Shown piece after piece: positions 23,004 through 31,466 of a stretch of DNA of 64,000 nucleotides. The position numbers and the translations under genes are program-made. The notes under the pieces were generated by a model. It saw only the letters and a list, made by a program, of their open reading frames with translations, was not told the DNA's origin and searched no databases. Source of the stretch: Pseudomonas sp. S31 (lineage in GTDB: Bacteria > Pseudomonadota > Gammaproteobacteria > Pseudomonadales > Pseudomonadaceae); assembly GCF_016648105.1 (NCBI RefSeq), contig NZ_JACVVE010000024.1:42552-106551 (forward strand). Direction: 5' to 3'. Positions within the stretch are counted from its first letter, which is position 1, and every line of letters begins with the position of its first letter.

Positions 23004-24641
23004 ATGTTCAAGAAAGCTGGCAAAACCTTGCTGGGTCTGGCTGTCGCTGCAAGCTTCATGCAGGCGCACGCCGCAGAAACCAAGAAAGTCGATGTGCTGC
23101 TGGTCGGCGGCGGCATCATGAGCTCCACGTTGGCCGTGTGGCTGCACGAGCTGGAGCCGAGCTGGTCGATGGAAATGGTCGAGCGCCTGGACGGCGTCGC
23201 CGAAGAAAGCTCCAACGGCTGGAACAACGCCGGTACCGGCCACTCCGCACTGGCCGAGCTGAACTACACCCCGGAAGACAAGGACGGCAACGTCAATATC
23301 TCCAAGGCCATCGAAATCAACGAGGCCTTCCAGATCTCCCGTCAGTTCTGGTCCTGGCAGGTGCGCCAGGGCGTGTTGAAGAACCCGCACTCGTTCATCA
23401 ACACCACCCCGCACATGAGCTTCGTGTGGGGCGACGACAACATCAAGTTCCTCAAGAAGCGTTACGAGGCCCTGCAGGCCAGCCCGCTGTTCCGCCCGAT
23501 GCAGTACTCCGAGGACCACGCGCAGATCGCCAAGTGGGTCCCGCTGATGATGGAAGGGCGTGATCCGAACCAGAAGCTGGCCGTGACCTGGACACCGATC
23601 GGCACCGACGTCAACTTTGGCGAGATCACCCGCCAGTTCGTCGGTCACCTGCAGACCCAGAAGCAATTCGACCTGAAACTGTCCAGCGAAGTGCAGGACA
23701 TCACCCGCAACGAAGACGGCTCCTGGCGCGTCGAGTACAAGAACCTGAAGGACGGTACCGAATCGGCCACCGACGCCAAGTTCCTGTTCATCGGCGCCGG
23801 TGGCGGCGCGCTGAAGTTGCTGCAGAAGTCGGGCATTCCGGAAGCCAAGGAATACGCAGGCTTCCCGGTGGGTGGCTCGTTCCTGGTGACCGAGAACCCG
23901 ACCGTTGCCATGCAGCACATGGCTAAGGCCTACGGCATCGCTTCGACCGGTGCGCCACCCATGTCGGTACCGCACCTGGACACCCGCGTGCTTGATGGCA
24001 AGCGCGTGATCCTGTTCGGGCCATTCGCCACCTTCTCGACCAAGTTCCTGAAGAACGGTTCGTACCTGGACCTGCTCGGCAGCACCACGATGCACAACGT
24101 GTGGCCGATGACCAAGGTCGGTATCGACCAGTACCCGCTGGTGGAGTACCTCGCAGGCCAGTTGATGCTGTCGGATGACGACCGCTTCGAAGCCCTGCGC
24201 ACCTACTTCCCGAACGCCAAGAAGGAAGACTGGAAACTGTGGCAGGCTGGCCAGCGTGTGCAGATCATCAAGCGTGACGAAGAGAAGGGCGGCGTGCTGA
24301 AGCTGGGCACCGAAGTGGTGGCCTCGCAGGACCGCACCATCGCCGGCTTGCTCGGTGCCTCGCCAGGTGCCTCGACCGCTGCGCCGATCATGCTCAACGT
24401 GCTGGAAACCGTGTTCAAGGAGAAGGTCGCGACCCCAGAGTGGCAGGCCAAGATCAAGGAAATCGTGCCGAGCTACGGCACCAAGCTGAACGATTCGGCC
24501 GCAGCCACCCAGAAAGAGTGGAACTACACCGCCGAAGTGCTGCAGCTGGAGAAGCCGCCGGTCATCGACGAAAGCGTCGGCACCAGCGTTGCGCCAAGCC
24601 AGCCGGTCGAGAGCAAGCCTGAGAACGACATGGCGCTGTAA
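23004..24641 (+). CDS. mqo: Malate:quinone oxidoreductase with N-terminal export signal
   Basis: This FAD enzyme oxidises malate to oxaloacetate and feeds the quinone pool, bypassing or supplementing malate dehydrogenase. The product is 545 residues. The dinucleotide motif VDVLLVGGGIMSSTLA starts at about residue 29, followed by Mqo signatures SNGWNNAGTGHSALAELNYT and LLGASPGASTAAPIML. Residues 1-23 (MFKKAGKTLLGLAVAASFMQ then AHAAE) form an apparent Sec-type signal peptide, which is unusual because canonical Mqo is a cytoplasmic-face peripheral protein. The C-terminus has a charged tail (EKPPVIDESV...ENDMAL). It is divergent from fecI across 330 bases and has a strong terminator. Confidence 0.93.
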   Translation: MFKKAGKTLLGLAVAASFMQAHAAETKKVDVLLVGGGIMSSTLAVWLHELEPSWSMEMVERLDGVAEESSNGWNNAGTGHSALAELNYTPEDKDGNVNISKAIEINEAFQISRQFWSWQVRQGVLKNPHSFINTTPHMSFVWGDDNIKFLKKRYEALQASPLFRPMQYSEDHAQIAKWVPLMMEGRDPNQKLAVTWTPIGTDVNFGEITRQFVGHLQTQKQFDLKLSSEVQDITRNEDGSWRVEYKNLKDGTESATDAKFLFIGAGGGALKLLQKSGIPEAKEYAGFPVGGSFLVTENPTVAMQHMAKAYGIASTGAPPMSVPHLDTRVLDGKRVILFGPFATFSTKFLKNGSYLDLLGSTTMHNVWPMTKVGIDQYPLVEYLAGQLMLSDDDRFEALRTYFPNAKKEDWKLWQAGQRVQIIKRDEEKGGVLKLGTEVVASQDRTIAGLLGASPGASTAAPIMLNVLETVFKEKVATPEWQAKIKEIVPSYGTKLNDSAAATQKEWNYTAEVLQLEKPPVIDESVGTSVAPSQPVESKPENDMAL

Positions 24642-24665
24642 TTGGCTGTTGTTGTGAAGAGAAAG

Positions 24666-24695
24666 CCACGGGGGTGACCTCGTGGTTTTTTTTTT
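24666..24695 (+). terminator. Intrinsic terminator of mqo
   Basis: CCACGGGG and CCTCGTGG pair over eight bases with one wobble around a GTGA loop, followed by a run of ten Ts. Confidence 0.92.
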
Positions 24696-24745
24696 GCCCG
24701 TTCGGGCCTCTTCGCGGCGGTTCGCCGCCCCGAAGAGGCCAGCAC

Positions 24746-24886
24746 ATGAACGCGGCCGGGTATGAGGCCGAGGTGTTCTTTCGTTCGCCGAGGGGGCCGC
24801 AGATCGTGGCGCAGGTGACGCATGAGGAATGCATGCTCAGGGGAGGGCAGGTGTGCCGGTTGGCCTTGGGCAAGAATTCACATTGA
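24746..24886 (+). CDS. Possible 46-residue ORF downstream of mqo
   Basis: An ATG at 24746 with GAAGAGG about eight bases upstream opens a 46-codon frame (starts MNAAGYEAEVFFRSPRG, ends CRLALGKNSH). It lies beyond the mqo terminator and before a REP pair, and no promoter is evident. I do not recognise the product. The only support is the ribosome-binding site and plausible codon use, so it may be chance. Confidence 0.22.
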   Translation: MNAAGYEAEVFFRSPRGPQIVAQVTHEECMLRGGQVCRLALGKNSH

Positions 24887-24894
24887 TGTCGCTA

Positions 24895-24988
24895 GTACCG
24901 GCCTCTTCGCGGGGCAAGCCCGCTCCCACAGATGGACCCACAGTGGCCAACCTGTGGGAGCGGGCTTGCCCCGCGAAGAGGCCGGTAC
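24895..24988. repeat. REP inverted pair with perfect 37-base arms
   Basis: The arms 24895-24931 and 24952-24988 are exact reverse complements, beginning GTACCGGCCTCTTCGCGGGG and ending in its complement, with a 20-base centre. It ends ten bases before the arsR-type stop codon. Unlike most pairs here it uses the GTGGGAGCGGGCTTGCCCC variant on both arms. Confidence 0.93.
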
Positions 24989-24997
24989 AGGCAAAAG

Positions 24998-25297
24998 TCA
25001 GGTCTGGCGCAGAATGCACTCCAACAACCCCGGAAACCGCTCGTCGAGCATTTCGCTACGCAACGAATTCATATGGGTCGTCCCGACGTTACGGGTATGC
25101 ACCAACCCCGCATCCCGCAACACGCGAAAATGATGGGACATGCTCGACTTCGGCCGGCCGCCGTCCAGCTCGCCGCAGCTGGCCTCGGCGACGCCGGCCA
25201 GGTGACGGACGATTCCCAGACGCACGGGGTCGCTCAGGGCGTAGAGCACGCGTTCGAGGATCAGGTCTTCGGGATTGGGATGTTTATAGGCTCGCAT
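24998..25297 (-). CDS. ArsR-family winged-helix repressor
   Basis: This is a small DNA-binding regulator of about 99 residues. The helix-turn-helix runs through LERVLYALSDPVRLGIVRHL and PKSSMSHHFRVLRDAGLV. The single Cys in EASCGELDGGRPKSSMSHHF is not enough to predict metal binding. I chose the ATG at 25297; the ATG at 25306 is equally possible, while the longest frame (25333) would start inside the operator. It is divergent from xenA with a 22-bp operator between, so it probably represses xenA and itself. The inducer is unknown. Confidence 0.85.
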   Translation of the reverse strand: MRAYKHPNPEDLILERVLYALSDPVRLGIVRHLAGVAEASCGELDGGRPKSSMSHHFRVLRDAGLVHTRNVGTTHMNSLRSEMLDERFPGLLECILRQT

Positions 25298-25332
25298 GGG
25301 CACCATGATAACGAGGCTTTCCATTATTGCCA

Positions 25333-25354
25333 TAGTTCGATTATGATCGAACTA
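25333..25354. promoter_or_regulatory. Operator palindrome between arsR-type gene and xenA
   Basis: TAGTTCGAT-TATG-ATCGAACTA is a perfect 9-bp inverted repeat with a 4-base spacer, 30 bases before the xenA start and 27-36 bases before the repressor start. The form fits a dimeric ArsR-type binding site. Confidence 0.75.
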
Positions 25355-25383
25355 TCGTATTCAAACCTTCCAGGAGCTTACCC

Positions 25384-26475
25384 ATGTCCGCCCTGTTCCA
25401 ACCCTACACCCTCAAAGACGTCACCCTGCGCAATCGCATCGCCATTCCGCCGATGTGCCAGTACATGGCCGAGGACGGCATGATCAACGACTGGCACCAC
25501 GTGCACCTGGCTGGCCTGGCCCGTGGTGGTGCCGGGCTGTTGGTGGTCGAGGCCACCGCTGTGGCGCCGGAAGGGCGCATCACCCCCGGTTGCGCGGGTA
25601 TCTGGAGTGACGCCCATGCCCAGGCCTTCGTGCCGGTGGTGCAGGCGATCAAGGCCGCAGGTTCGGTGCCTGGCATCCAGATCGCCCACGCCGGGCGCAA
25701 GGCCAGCGCCAATCGCCCGTGGGAAGGTGACGACCATATCGCCGCCGACGATGCCCGTGGCTGGGAAACCATCGCGCCTTCGGCCATCGCCTTCGGTGCC
25801 CACCTGCCGAACGTGCCACGCGAGATGACCCTGGACGACATCGCTCGGGTCAAGCAGGACTTCGTCGACGCCGCACGCCGTGCCCGTGATGCCGGTTTCG
25901 AGTGGATCGAGCTGCACTTCGCCCATGGCTACCTGGGCCAGAGCTTCTTCTCCGAGCATTCCAACCAGCGTACCGATGCCTACGGCGGCAGCTTCGACAA
26001 CCGCAGCCGCTTCCTCCTGGAAACCCTGGCGGCCGTGCGTGAGGTCTGGCCGGAAAACCTGCCGCTGACCGCTCGTTTCGGTGTGCTGGAGTACGACGGC
26101 CGTGACGAGCAGACCCTGCAAGAGTCGATCGAACTGGCGCGCCGCTTCAAGGCGGGTGGTTTGGACCTGCTGAGCGTCAGCGTCGGCTTCACCATCCCGG
26201 ACAGCAACATCCCGTGGGGCCCGGCGTTCATGGGGCCGATCGCCGAGCGGGTGCGCCGCGAGGCAGGCTTGCCGGTGACCTCGGCCTGGGGCTTCGGCAC
26301 ACCGCAACTGGCCGAAGGTGCGCTGCAGGCCAACCAGCTCGACCTAGTGTCGGTGGGGCGTGCGCACTTGGCCGATCCGCACTGGGCGTATTTCGCAGCC
26401 AAGGAACTGGGCGTGGAAAAACCTTCCTGGACCCTGCCTGCGCCTTACGCGCATTGGCTCGAGCGTTATCGCTGA
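25384..26475 (+). CDS. xenA: Xenobiotic reductase A, old yellow enzyme family
   Basis: This FMN-dependent NADPH ene-reductase acts on alpha,beta-unsaturated carbonyls and nitro compounds. The 363 residues equal the length of P. putida XenA. Active-site residues line up with XenA numbering: Cys25 in IPPMCQYMAED, and His178, His181 and Tyr183 in ELHFAHGYLG. CAGGAG precedes the ATG. The divergent ArsR-type gene and operator suggest substrate-responsive control. A GC-rich hairpin at 26482 ends the unit. Confidence 0.96.
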   Translation: MSALFQPYTLKDVTLRNRIAIPPMCQYMAEDGMINDWHHVHLAGLARGGAGLLVVEATAVAPEGRITPGCAGIWSDAHAQAFVPVVQAIKAAGSVPGIQIAHAGRKASANRPWEGDDHIAADDARGWETIAPSAIAFGAHLPNVPREMTLDDIARVKQDFVDAARRARDAGFEWIELHFAHGYLGQSFFSEHSNQRTDAYGGSFDNRSRFLLETLAAVREVWPENLPLTARFGVLEYDGRDEQTLQESIELARRFKAGGLDLLSVSVGFTIPDSNIPWGPAFMGPIAERVRREAGLPVTSAWGFGTPQLAEGALQANQLDLVSVGRAHLADPHWAYFAAKELGVEKPSWTLPAPYAHWLERYR

Positions 26476-26481
26476 GGTCTG

Positions 26482-26504
26482 CAGGGGCTGCGTTGCAGCC
26501 CCTG
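26482..26504 (+). terminator. Hairpin after xenA, followed by a single REP fragment
   Basis: CAGGGGCTGC-GTT-GCAGCCCCTG is a perfect 10-bp stem seven bases past the stop. It is followed directly by one REP half (TTCGCGGGTAAACCCGCTAC) without its inverted partner. Confidence 0.6.
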
Positions 26505-26544
26505 TTCGCGGGTAAACCCGCTACAAGGAGCGCGCCGGCACAGG

Positions 26545-27795
26545 CTAGAACCGATCCAACCGGTAGGTTCGCATCCCAGGCCGCGTGGCGCCCTCGGCCA
26601 ACTGCCCGACCCATTCGGCCGTCACCGCCGCCTGGGTCAGCCCCAGGTGCTGATGCCCGAAGGCAAGCAGCACCCGCCCATCGCACACCCGGTCGATCAC
26701 CGGGAGCGAGTCCGGCAACGATGGCCTGAAACCCATCCACGGTGTCGCCCCCTCGACACTCAGTGCCTCGCGGAACAGTCCATTGCTCAGCCGATGCAAT
26801 TGCCAGGCCCGCTGCATGCTCGGCGGCGCTTCGAGCCCGGCGAACTCCACCGTCCCAGCCAGACGCAAGCCACCGGCCATCGGCGTCATGATGAACTTGC
26901 GTTCCAATGAGGTAACGGCGAACGGCAAGCGCTGGTGCTCATTGGGCAACATCAGGTGATAGCCACGTTCGGTATCCAGGGGCACGCGCTTGCCGGTCAA
27001 GGCCGCGGTCAATCGTGCCGAGTGGGCCCCGCCACTGAGCAACACCTGGCGCGCTTCGAGCTTGCCCTGGCTGCTCGCCAGGCTGACGCCAGCGGCATTG
27101 ACCTGGCCGCCGGCAACTTCAGCCCGAAGGAAACGCACGCCGCTGGCCTGGGCCGCTTCGAACAGTGCGCAGACCACGCGGTACGGATCGATGAAGTGCC
27201 CGGTAGCCGGGAAGAACAGGCCGCCGAGCAAAGTCGGGCTCAACTGCGCTGCTGCTTCGCGGACCTTGTCGGCTGACCACAGGTCGACCGCCACGTCCTG
27301 TTGCTGCATGCGTGCTCGCAACGCCTCCAGCACCTGCCGCGACTCGGGTTTCTCGAATACCAGCAACGAGCCGTCTGCTTTGAACAGCTCGCTGCGTCCG
27401 ATCGACCCTAGCAGCCGTTGCCAGGCGCCCAGGCTGCCTTCGTTCAACGCCCGGATACCCGCCACGCTGCGTTGGAATGGCGCCGGTCGCAGATTGAGCA
27501 GCAGTCGGACGAACCACGGCATTGCCTTGGGCAGGTATTTCCAGTCCAGGCGCAGCGGGCCCATTGGGTCGAGCAACATGCGTGGCAGGCGCTTGAGGAT
27601 CGACAGGTCGGCGATTGGGAATACCTGCTCGGTGGCCAGGTGCCCCGCGTTGCCGTAGGACGCGCCGTGACCGGGCTCGTGTCGGTCGACCAGCAGCACC
27701 TTGCGCCCCTGGCGGGCCAGTTGCAGGGCGCAAGCGACGCCGACGATGCCGGCGCCGATCACGGCGATATCGGTATCTTGGGAGGCATCGAGCAT
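26545..27795 (-). CDS. FAD-dependent D-amino-acid (cis-4-hydroxy-D-proline) dehydrogenase/oxidase
   Basis: This 416-residue flavoprotein of the DAO family probably oxidises cis-4-hydroxy-D-proline to 1-pyrroline-4-hydroxy-2-carboxylate. The FAD fold starts with IAVIGAGIVGVACALQLA (Gly14, Gly16, Gly19), and the C-terminal FAD region is FGHQHLGLTQAAVTAEWV. The substrate follows from its place as the last gene of the hydroxyproline operon and from known P. putida single-subunit D-hydroxyproline dehydrogenase. Its start lies three bases after the upstream dehydrogenase stop, so expression is coupled. Confidence 0.87.
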   Translation of the reverse strand: MLDASQDTDIAVIGAGIVGVACALQLARQGRKVLLVDRHEPGHGASYGNAGHLATEQVFPIADLSILKRLPRMLLDPMGPLRLDWKYLPKAMPWFVRLLLNLRPAPFQRSVAGIRALNEGSLGAWQRLLGSIGRSELFKADGSLLVFEKPESRQVLEALRARMQQQDVAVDLWSADKVREAAAQLSPTLLGGLFFPATGHFIDPYRVVCALFEAAQASGVRFLRAEVAGGQVNAAGVSLASSQGKLEARQVLLSGGAHSARLTAALTGKRVPLDTERGYHLMLPNEHQRLPFAVTSLERKFIMTPMAGGLRLAGTVEFAGLEAPPSMQRAWQLHRLSNGLFREALSVEGATPWMGFRPSLPDSLPVIDRVCDGRVLLAFGHQHLGLTQAAVTAEWVGQLAEGATRPGMRTYRLDRF

Positions 27796-27798
27796 GGC

Positions 27799-29376
27799 CT
27801 AGGCTTCCCGTTGTCCGTCCAGCAGACGCCGCAGTTGCAGCGGATTGCCATGCTTGAGGGGCTGCGGCAGCAAGGCATCGGGGAAGTCCTGGTAGCACAC
27901 TGGGCGCAGGAAGCGCAGGATCGCCGCCGTGCCTACCGAAGTGCTGCGGGTATCGGATGTGGCTGGGTACGGCCCGCCATGGACCATCGCATCGCAGACC
28001 TCGACGCCGGTCGGCCAGCCGTTGACCAGGATGCGTCCGGCCTTGCGCTCCAGCGTTGGCAGCAGGGCGCGGGCGCTGTCCAGGTCGGCATCGTCCAGTT
28101 GCAGTGTGGCAGTCAGTTGGCCTTCGAGATGCTCGGCTACCTGACGGATCTGCTCGTCGCTGTCACAGGCCACCACCAGCGACGCAGCGCCAAAGATCTC
28201 AGCCTGCAACGCCGGGTCGCCGAGAAACGCCTCCGCCTGGGTCACGAACAGGTGCGCCTGGCACTGGTTCGGTCCTTGCGCGGGTTGGCCGCTGGCGGTC
28301 GCTTCGGCATTGGCGTTTTCGGCCAGGGCGCCAACACCCGCGTCATAAGCACTGAAAATACCAGGGGTCAGCATGGTCTGCGCGACAGTCTGGTGCACCT
28401 GTTCACTGGCGGCGGCAATGAAGCGCTGCAGCGCCGGCCCCTGGCGCGCGATCACCAGCCCTGGGTTGGTACAGAACTGCCCGGCACCTTGGGCCAGCGA
28501 GGCGACAAAACCCTTTGCCAATGCCTCGCCACGGGACTGCAGCGCTGCGTCGAAGAGGAACACCGGGTTGATCGAACTCATCTCGGCGTATACCGGGATT
28601 GGTTCCGGGCGGGCCTGGGCGGCCTGGCACAGGGCGAGGCCACCGCTACGCGAGCCTGTGAAGCCGACCGCCTTGATCCGTGGGTCGCTGACCAGACCGA
28701 TACCGACTTCCCGACCCGCGCCATACAGCAGCGAGAATACGCCTTCGGGCAGCTCGCACTGCTGCACGGCGCGTGCCACGGCGTGGCCGACCAGCTCGCT
28801 GGTGCCGGGGTGCGCGCCGTGGGCCTTGACCACTACCGGGCAGCCCGCAGCCAGGGCCGAGGCGGTGTCACCACCGGCAACGGAGAAGGCCAGTGGGAAG
28901 TTGCTGGCACCGAACACCGCCACCGGGCCCAGGGGCACCTGGCGTTGGCGCAGGTCGGCACGGGGCAGCGGCTGGCGCTCGGGCTGGGCGTTGTCGACCC
29001 GCACATCGAGCCATTCGCCGCTACGCACTACCCGGGCGAAAGTGCGCAGTTGCGTGCAGGTGCGGCCGCGTTCGCCCTGGATGCGTGCCTTGGGCAGGCC
29101 GCTTTCGGCAACGGCGCGGTCGATCAACGCATCGCCCAGCGCCTCGATTTGCGTGGCGATGGCTTCGAGGAATCGTGCACGTTGTTCGAGCGAGGTTTCG
29201 CGATAGGCATCGAACGCCGCCCAGGCCAGAGCGCAGGCCTGGGCTACGTGTTCGCCAGTGCCGCCGGCATAGGCGGGTTCGAGGGCTTGGTTGGTGGCCG
29301 GGTCGATGGCGCGGATCGCGTCGCCGCTGCCGGGTACGGCGCGCTGGCCGATCAGCAGGTTGCCTGTCAGGGTCAT
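27799..29376 (-). CDS. lhpG: Alpha-ketoglutarate semialdehyde dehydrogenase
   Basis: This NAD(P)-dependent aldehyde dehydrogenase oxidises 2,5-dioxopentanoate to 2-oxoglutarate, the last step of hydroxyproline breakdown. The product is 525 residues. The catalytic Cys302 lies in GAGQFCTNPG and Glu265 in VYAEMSSINP, numbering like classical ALDHs. The ATG at 29376 has a perfect AAAGGAG. The longer frame to 29454 runs through a REP element and is rejected. It follows the deaminase gene after a gap filled by a REP pair, so mRNA levels may differ on either side. Confidence 0.92.
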   Translation of the reverse strand: MTLTGNLLIGQRAVPGSGDAIRAIDPATNQALEPAYAGGTGEHVAQACALAWAAFDAYRETSLEQRARFLEAIATQIEALGDALIDRAVAESGLPKARIQGERGRTCTQLRTFARVVRSGEWLDVRVDNAQPERQPLPRADLRQRQVPLGPVAVFGASNFPLAFSVAGGDTASALAAGCPVVVKAHGAHPGTSELVGHAVARAVQQCELPEGVFSLLYGAGREVGIGLVSDPRIKAVGFTGSRSGGLALCQAAQARPEPIPVYAEMSSINPVFLFDAALQSRGEALAKGFVASLAQGAGQFCTNPGLVIARQGPALQRFIAAASEQVHQTVAQTMLTPGIFSAYDAGVGALAENANAEATASGQPAQGPNQCQAHLFVTQAEAFLGDPALQAEIFGAASLVVACDSDEQIRQVAEHLEGQLTATLQLDDADLDSARALLPTLERKAGRILVNGWPTGVEVCDAMVHGGPYPATSDTRSTSVGTAAILRFLRPVCYQDFPDALLPQPLKHGNPLQLRRLLDGQREA

Positions 29377-29420
29377 GGGGACTCCTTTGGAATGCCAATT
29401 CAAGGTCGTATCGGGATCTT

Positions 29421-29508
29421 TGTGGGAGCGGGCTTGCCCCGCGAACACCGGCAAAGCCGGTGCCCTGCAGCGCGGCGCCTGGTTCGCGGGGCAAGCCCGC
29501 TCCCACAG
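29421..29508. repeat. REP inverted pair inside the hydroxyproline operon
   Basis: TGTGGGAGCGGGCTTGCCCC and GGGGCAAGCCCGCTCCCACA face each other across a centre with a CACCGGCAAAGCCGGTG stem. It sits between two genes of one operon rather than at its end. Confidence 0.9.
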
Positions 29509-29525
29509 GGAATGTGTATCCTCCC

Positions 29526-30473
29526 TTAGGCCTGGTTCTGTTCTGCCGACCAGTTGGCGTACCAGGTGCGGAACAGCGCGTACTGCTGCTCGGCGTAGTT
29601 GCGCTGGGCGTCGGTGAGCACGTCGGTTTCGTTGAAGTGCAGGCTGTACTCGGTATCGCCGTTGAGCACCATCAGGTGCTTGTAGTACAGCACCAGGTCG
29701 CAGCCTTCATCGAACGACGACAGCACCGCCAGCGCCGACTCCAGCTCACGCGCCAGGCGGCGGGCCTTGGCGTCGCCCTTGGCGGCCTGCTTGCTCAGGC
29801 TCACCAGGTGCAGCACTTCGCGCGGCAGGGCGTTGCCGATGCCGGTGATGGCACCCGTGGCGTTGCAGTTGACGAAACCATGCACCACCTGGGTATCGAC
29901 GCCGACCATCAGAGTCACGTCGTCATCCCTGGAGGTGATGTGCTCGGCGGCGTAGCGCAGGTCGGCACCGCCACCGAATTCCTTGAAGCCGATCAGGTTG
30001 GGGTACTCGCGGCGCAGTTCGAAGAACAGGTCGGCGCGAGTGGCGAAGCCGTAGTAGGGGCTGTTGTAGATCACCGCCGGCAGCTTCGGCGCAGCCGCCA
30101 GGATCGCCGAGAAGTGATGTTTCTGGGCAATCAGCGAAGCGCCGCGGCTCAGCACCCGGGGAATGACCATCAGGCCGGCCGCGCCGACCTTGGCGGCGTG
30201 GGCGGCATGCGATACGGCCTCGCGAGTGTTCACCGCGCCAGTGCCGACGATGGTCGGGATGCCGGCGGCCACCAGGCGCGCCACGCCTTCCTGACGCTCG
30301 GCCTCGGTCAGCAGTGGCCAGTCGCCCATCGAGCCGCAGTAGACCACCGCGCTCATGCCGGCCGCGATCAGTTCGCGGCCCTTGCGTACCAAGGCGTCGA
30401 AGTCCGGCTTGCGCTCGGCGGTGCACGGGGTCATCAGGGCGGGCATGGTACCGGTGAAGATGTTGTTGGTCAT
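29526..30473 (-). CDS. lhpC: 1-pyrroline-4-hydroxy-2-carboxylate deaminase (DapA superfamily)
   Basis: This DapA-like lyase deaminates and opens the ring of 1-pyrroline-4-hydroxy-2-carboxylate to alpha-ketoglutarate semialdehyde. The 315 residues form a TIM barrel with Schiff-base Lys164 in IGFKEFGGGAD and Tyr136 in VIYNSPYYG. The canonical TTGE of lysine DapA is replaced by CGSMGDWP, as expected for a different substrate. The ATG at 30473 has AAGGAG upstream. The pathway role is taken from the flanking epimerase, dehydrogenase and oxidase. Confidence 0.9.
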   Translation of the reverse strand: MTNNIFTGTMPALMTPCTAERKPDFDALVRKGRELIAAGMSAVVYCGSMGDWPLLTEAERQEGVARLVAAGIPTIVGTGAVNTREAVSHAAHAAKVGAAGLMVIPRVLSRGASLIAQKHHFSAILAAAPKLPAVIYNSPYYGFATRADLFFELRREYPNLIGFKEFGGGADLRYAAEHITSRDDDVTLMVGVDTQVVHGFVNCNATGAITGIGNALPREVLHLVSLSKQAAKGDAKARRLARELESALAVLSSFDEGCDLVLYYKHLMVLNGDTEYSLHFNETDVLTDAQRNYAEQQYALFRTWYANWSAEQNQA

Positions 30474-30516
30474 TGTTGTCACTCCTTGCACTGTTCAGTC
30501 GGAAAAAAGGCCGGGG

Positions 30517-31443
30517 TCAGATGCCCCAGGCGAATGGGTCTCGCTCGTCGATCAGCAGCTTGCTGTCGGCGGTCATGTAGGCGCGGCCGGTGATGAACGG
30601 GCGAATGCGCTCGCCGTCACGCTCGAAGCGGCCATGGAACTGGCTGCCGGTGATGCTGGCCTGGACCCACGTCTGGCCTTCTTCGAGCTTGCCGTCGGCG
30701 GCCAGGCAGGCCAGCTTGGCGCTGGTGCCGGTGCCGCATGGCGAGCGGTCGTAGGCCTTGCCGGGGCACATGACGAAGTTGCGGCTGTCGGCGTTGGGGT
30801 CGTCGGCGAACAGTTCGACATGGTCGATGGCGGCGCCGTCTTCGCCGGTGATGCCCTGGGCGGCGAGCGCCTGGAGCATGGCCCAGGTGTAGTCGGTGAG
30901 GGCATCGCGGTTGTCCAGTTCGATCCGCTGGCCGTGCTCGGCAACCAGGAAGAACCAGTTGCCACCCCAGGCGATATCGCCTTGCACCACGCCATGGCCG
31001 GGGACGTCGACCGCAACTTGCTGGCGGTAGCGATAGGACGGCACGTTGCCGACGGTGACCGCACCATCTTCATGGAGGATGGCGCTGACCTGGCCGACCG
31101 GGGTGTCGATCTTGTGCTCGCCCGGTGTGATCAGGCCCAGGTGCTGCAACGAGGCAACCAGGCCGATGGTGCCGTGGCCGCACATGTTCAGGTAGCCGGC
31201 ATTGTTGAAGAAGATCACCCCGCAGGTGGCGTCTGCCGACACTGGCGGGCAGTACAGCGCGCCGACCAGCACATCGTTGCCACGGGGCTCCAGCAGGCAG
31301 GCGCGGCGCCATGGGTCGTGCAGCTCGCGCAGTTCATCGCGCTGCTCGGCCATGCTGCGGCCGTGCAGTTGGGGGAAGCCTTTCATCACCAGGCGGGTCG
31401 GTTCACCGCCGGTATGCGAATCGATGACGTGAATAGCTTTCAT
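30517..31443 (-). CDS. lhpA: 4-hydroxyproline 2-epimerase
   Basis: This cofactor-free enzyme interconverts trans-4-hydroxy-L-proline and cis-4-hydroxy-D-proline. The product is 308 residues and belongs to the proline racemase family. Both catalytic cysteines are present at the family positions: Cys88 in LNMCGHGTIG and Cys236 in SPCGTGTSAK, which distinguishes it from the dehydratase branch, where the second Cys is lost. The ATG at 31443 begins the conserved MKAIHVIDSHTGGEPTR. It is 23 bases after the permease gene in the same operon. Confidence 0.94.
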   Translation of the reverse strand: MKAIHVIDSHTGGEPTRLVMKGFPQLHGRSMAEQRDELRELHDPWRRACLLEPRGNDVLVGALYCPPVSADATCGVIFFNNAGYLNMCGHGTIGLVASLQHLGLITPGEHKIDTPVGQVSAILHEDGAVTVGNVPSYRYRQQVAVDVPGHGVVQGDIAWGGNWFFLVAEHGQRIELDNRDALTDYTWAMLQALAAQGITGEDGAAIDHVELFADDPNADSRNFVMCPGKAYDRSPCGTGTSAKLACLAADGKLEEGQTWVQASITGSQFHGRFERDGERIRPFITGRAYMTADSKLLIDERDPFAWGI

Positions 31444-31466
31444 GGGGTAGTCCGTTGAGAAGGGCA

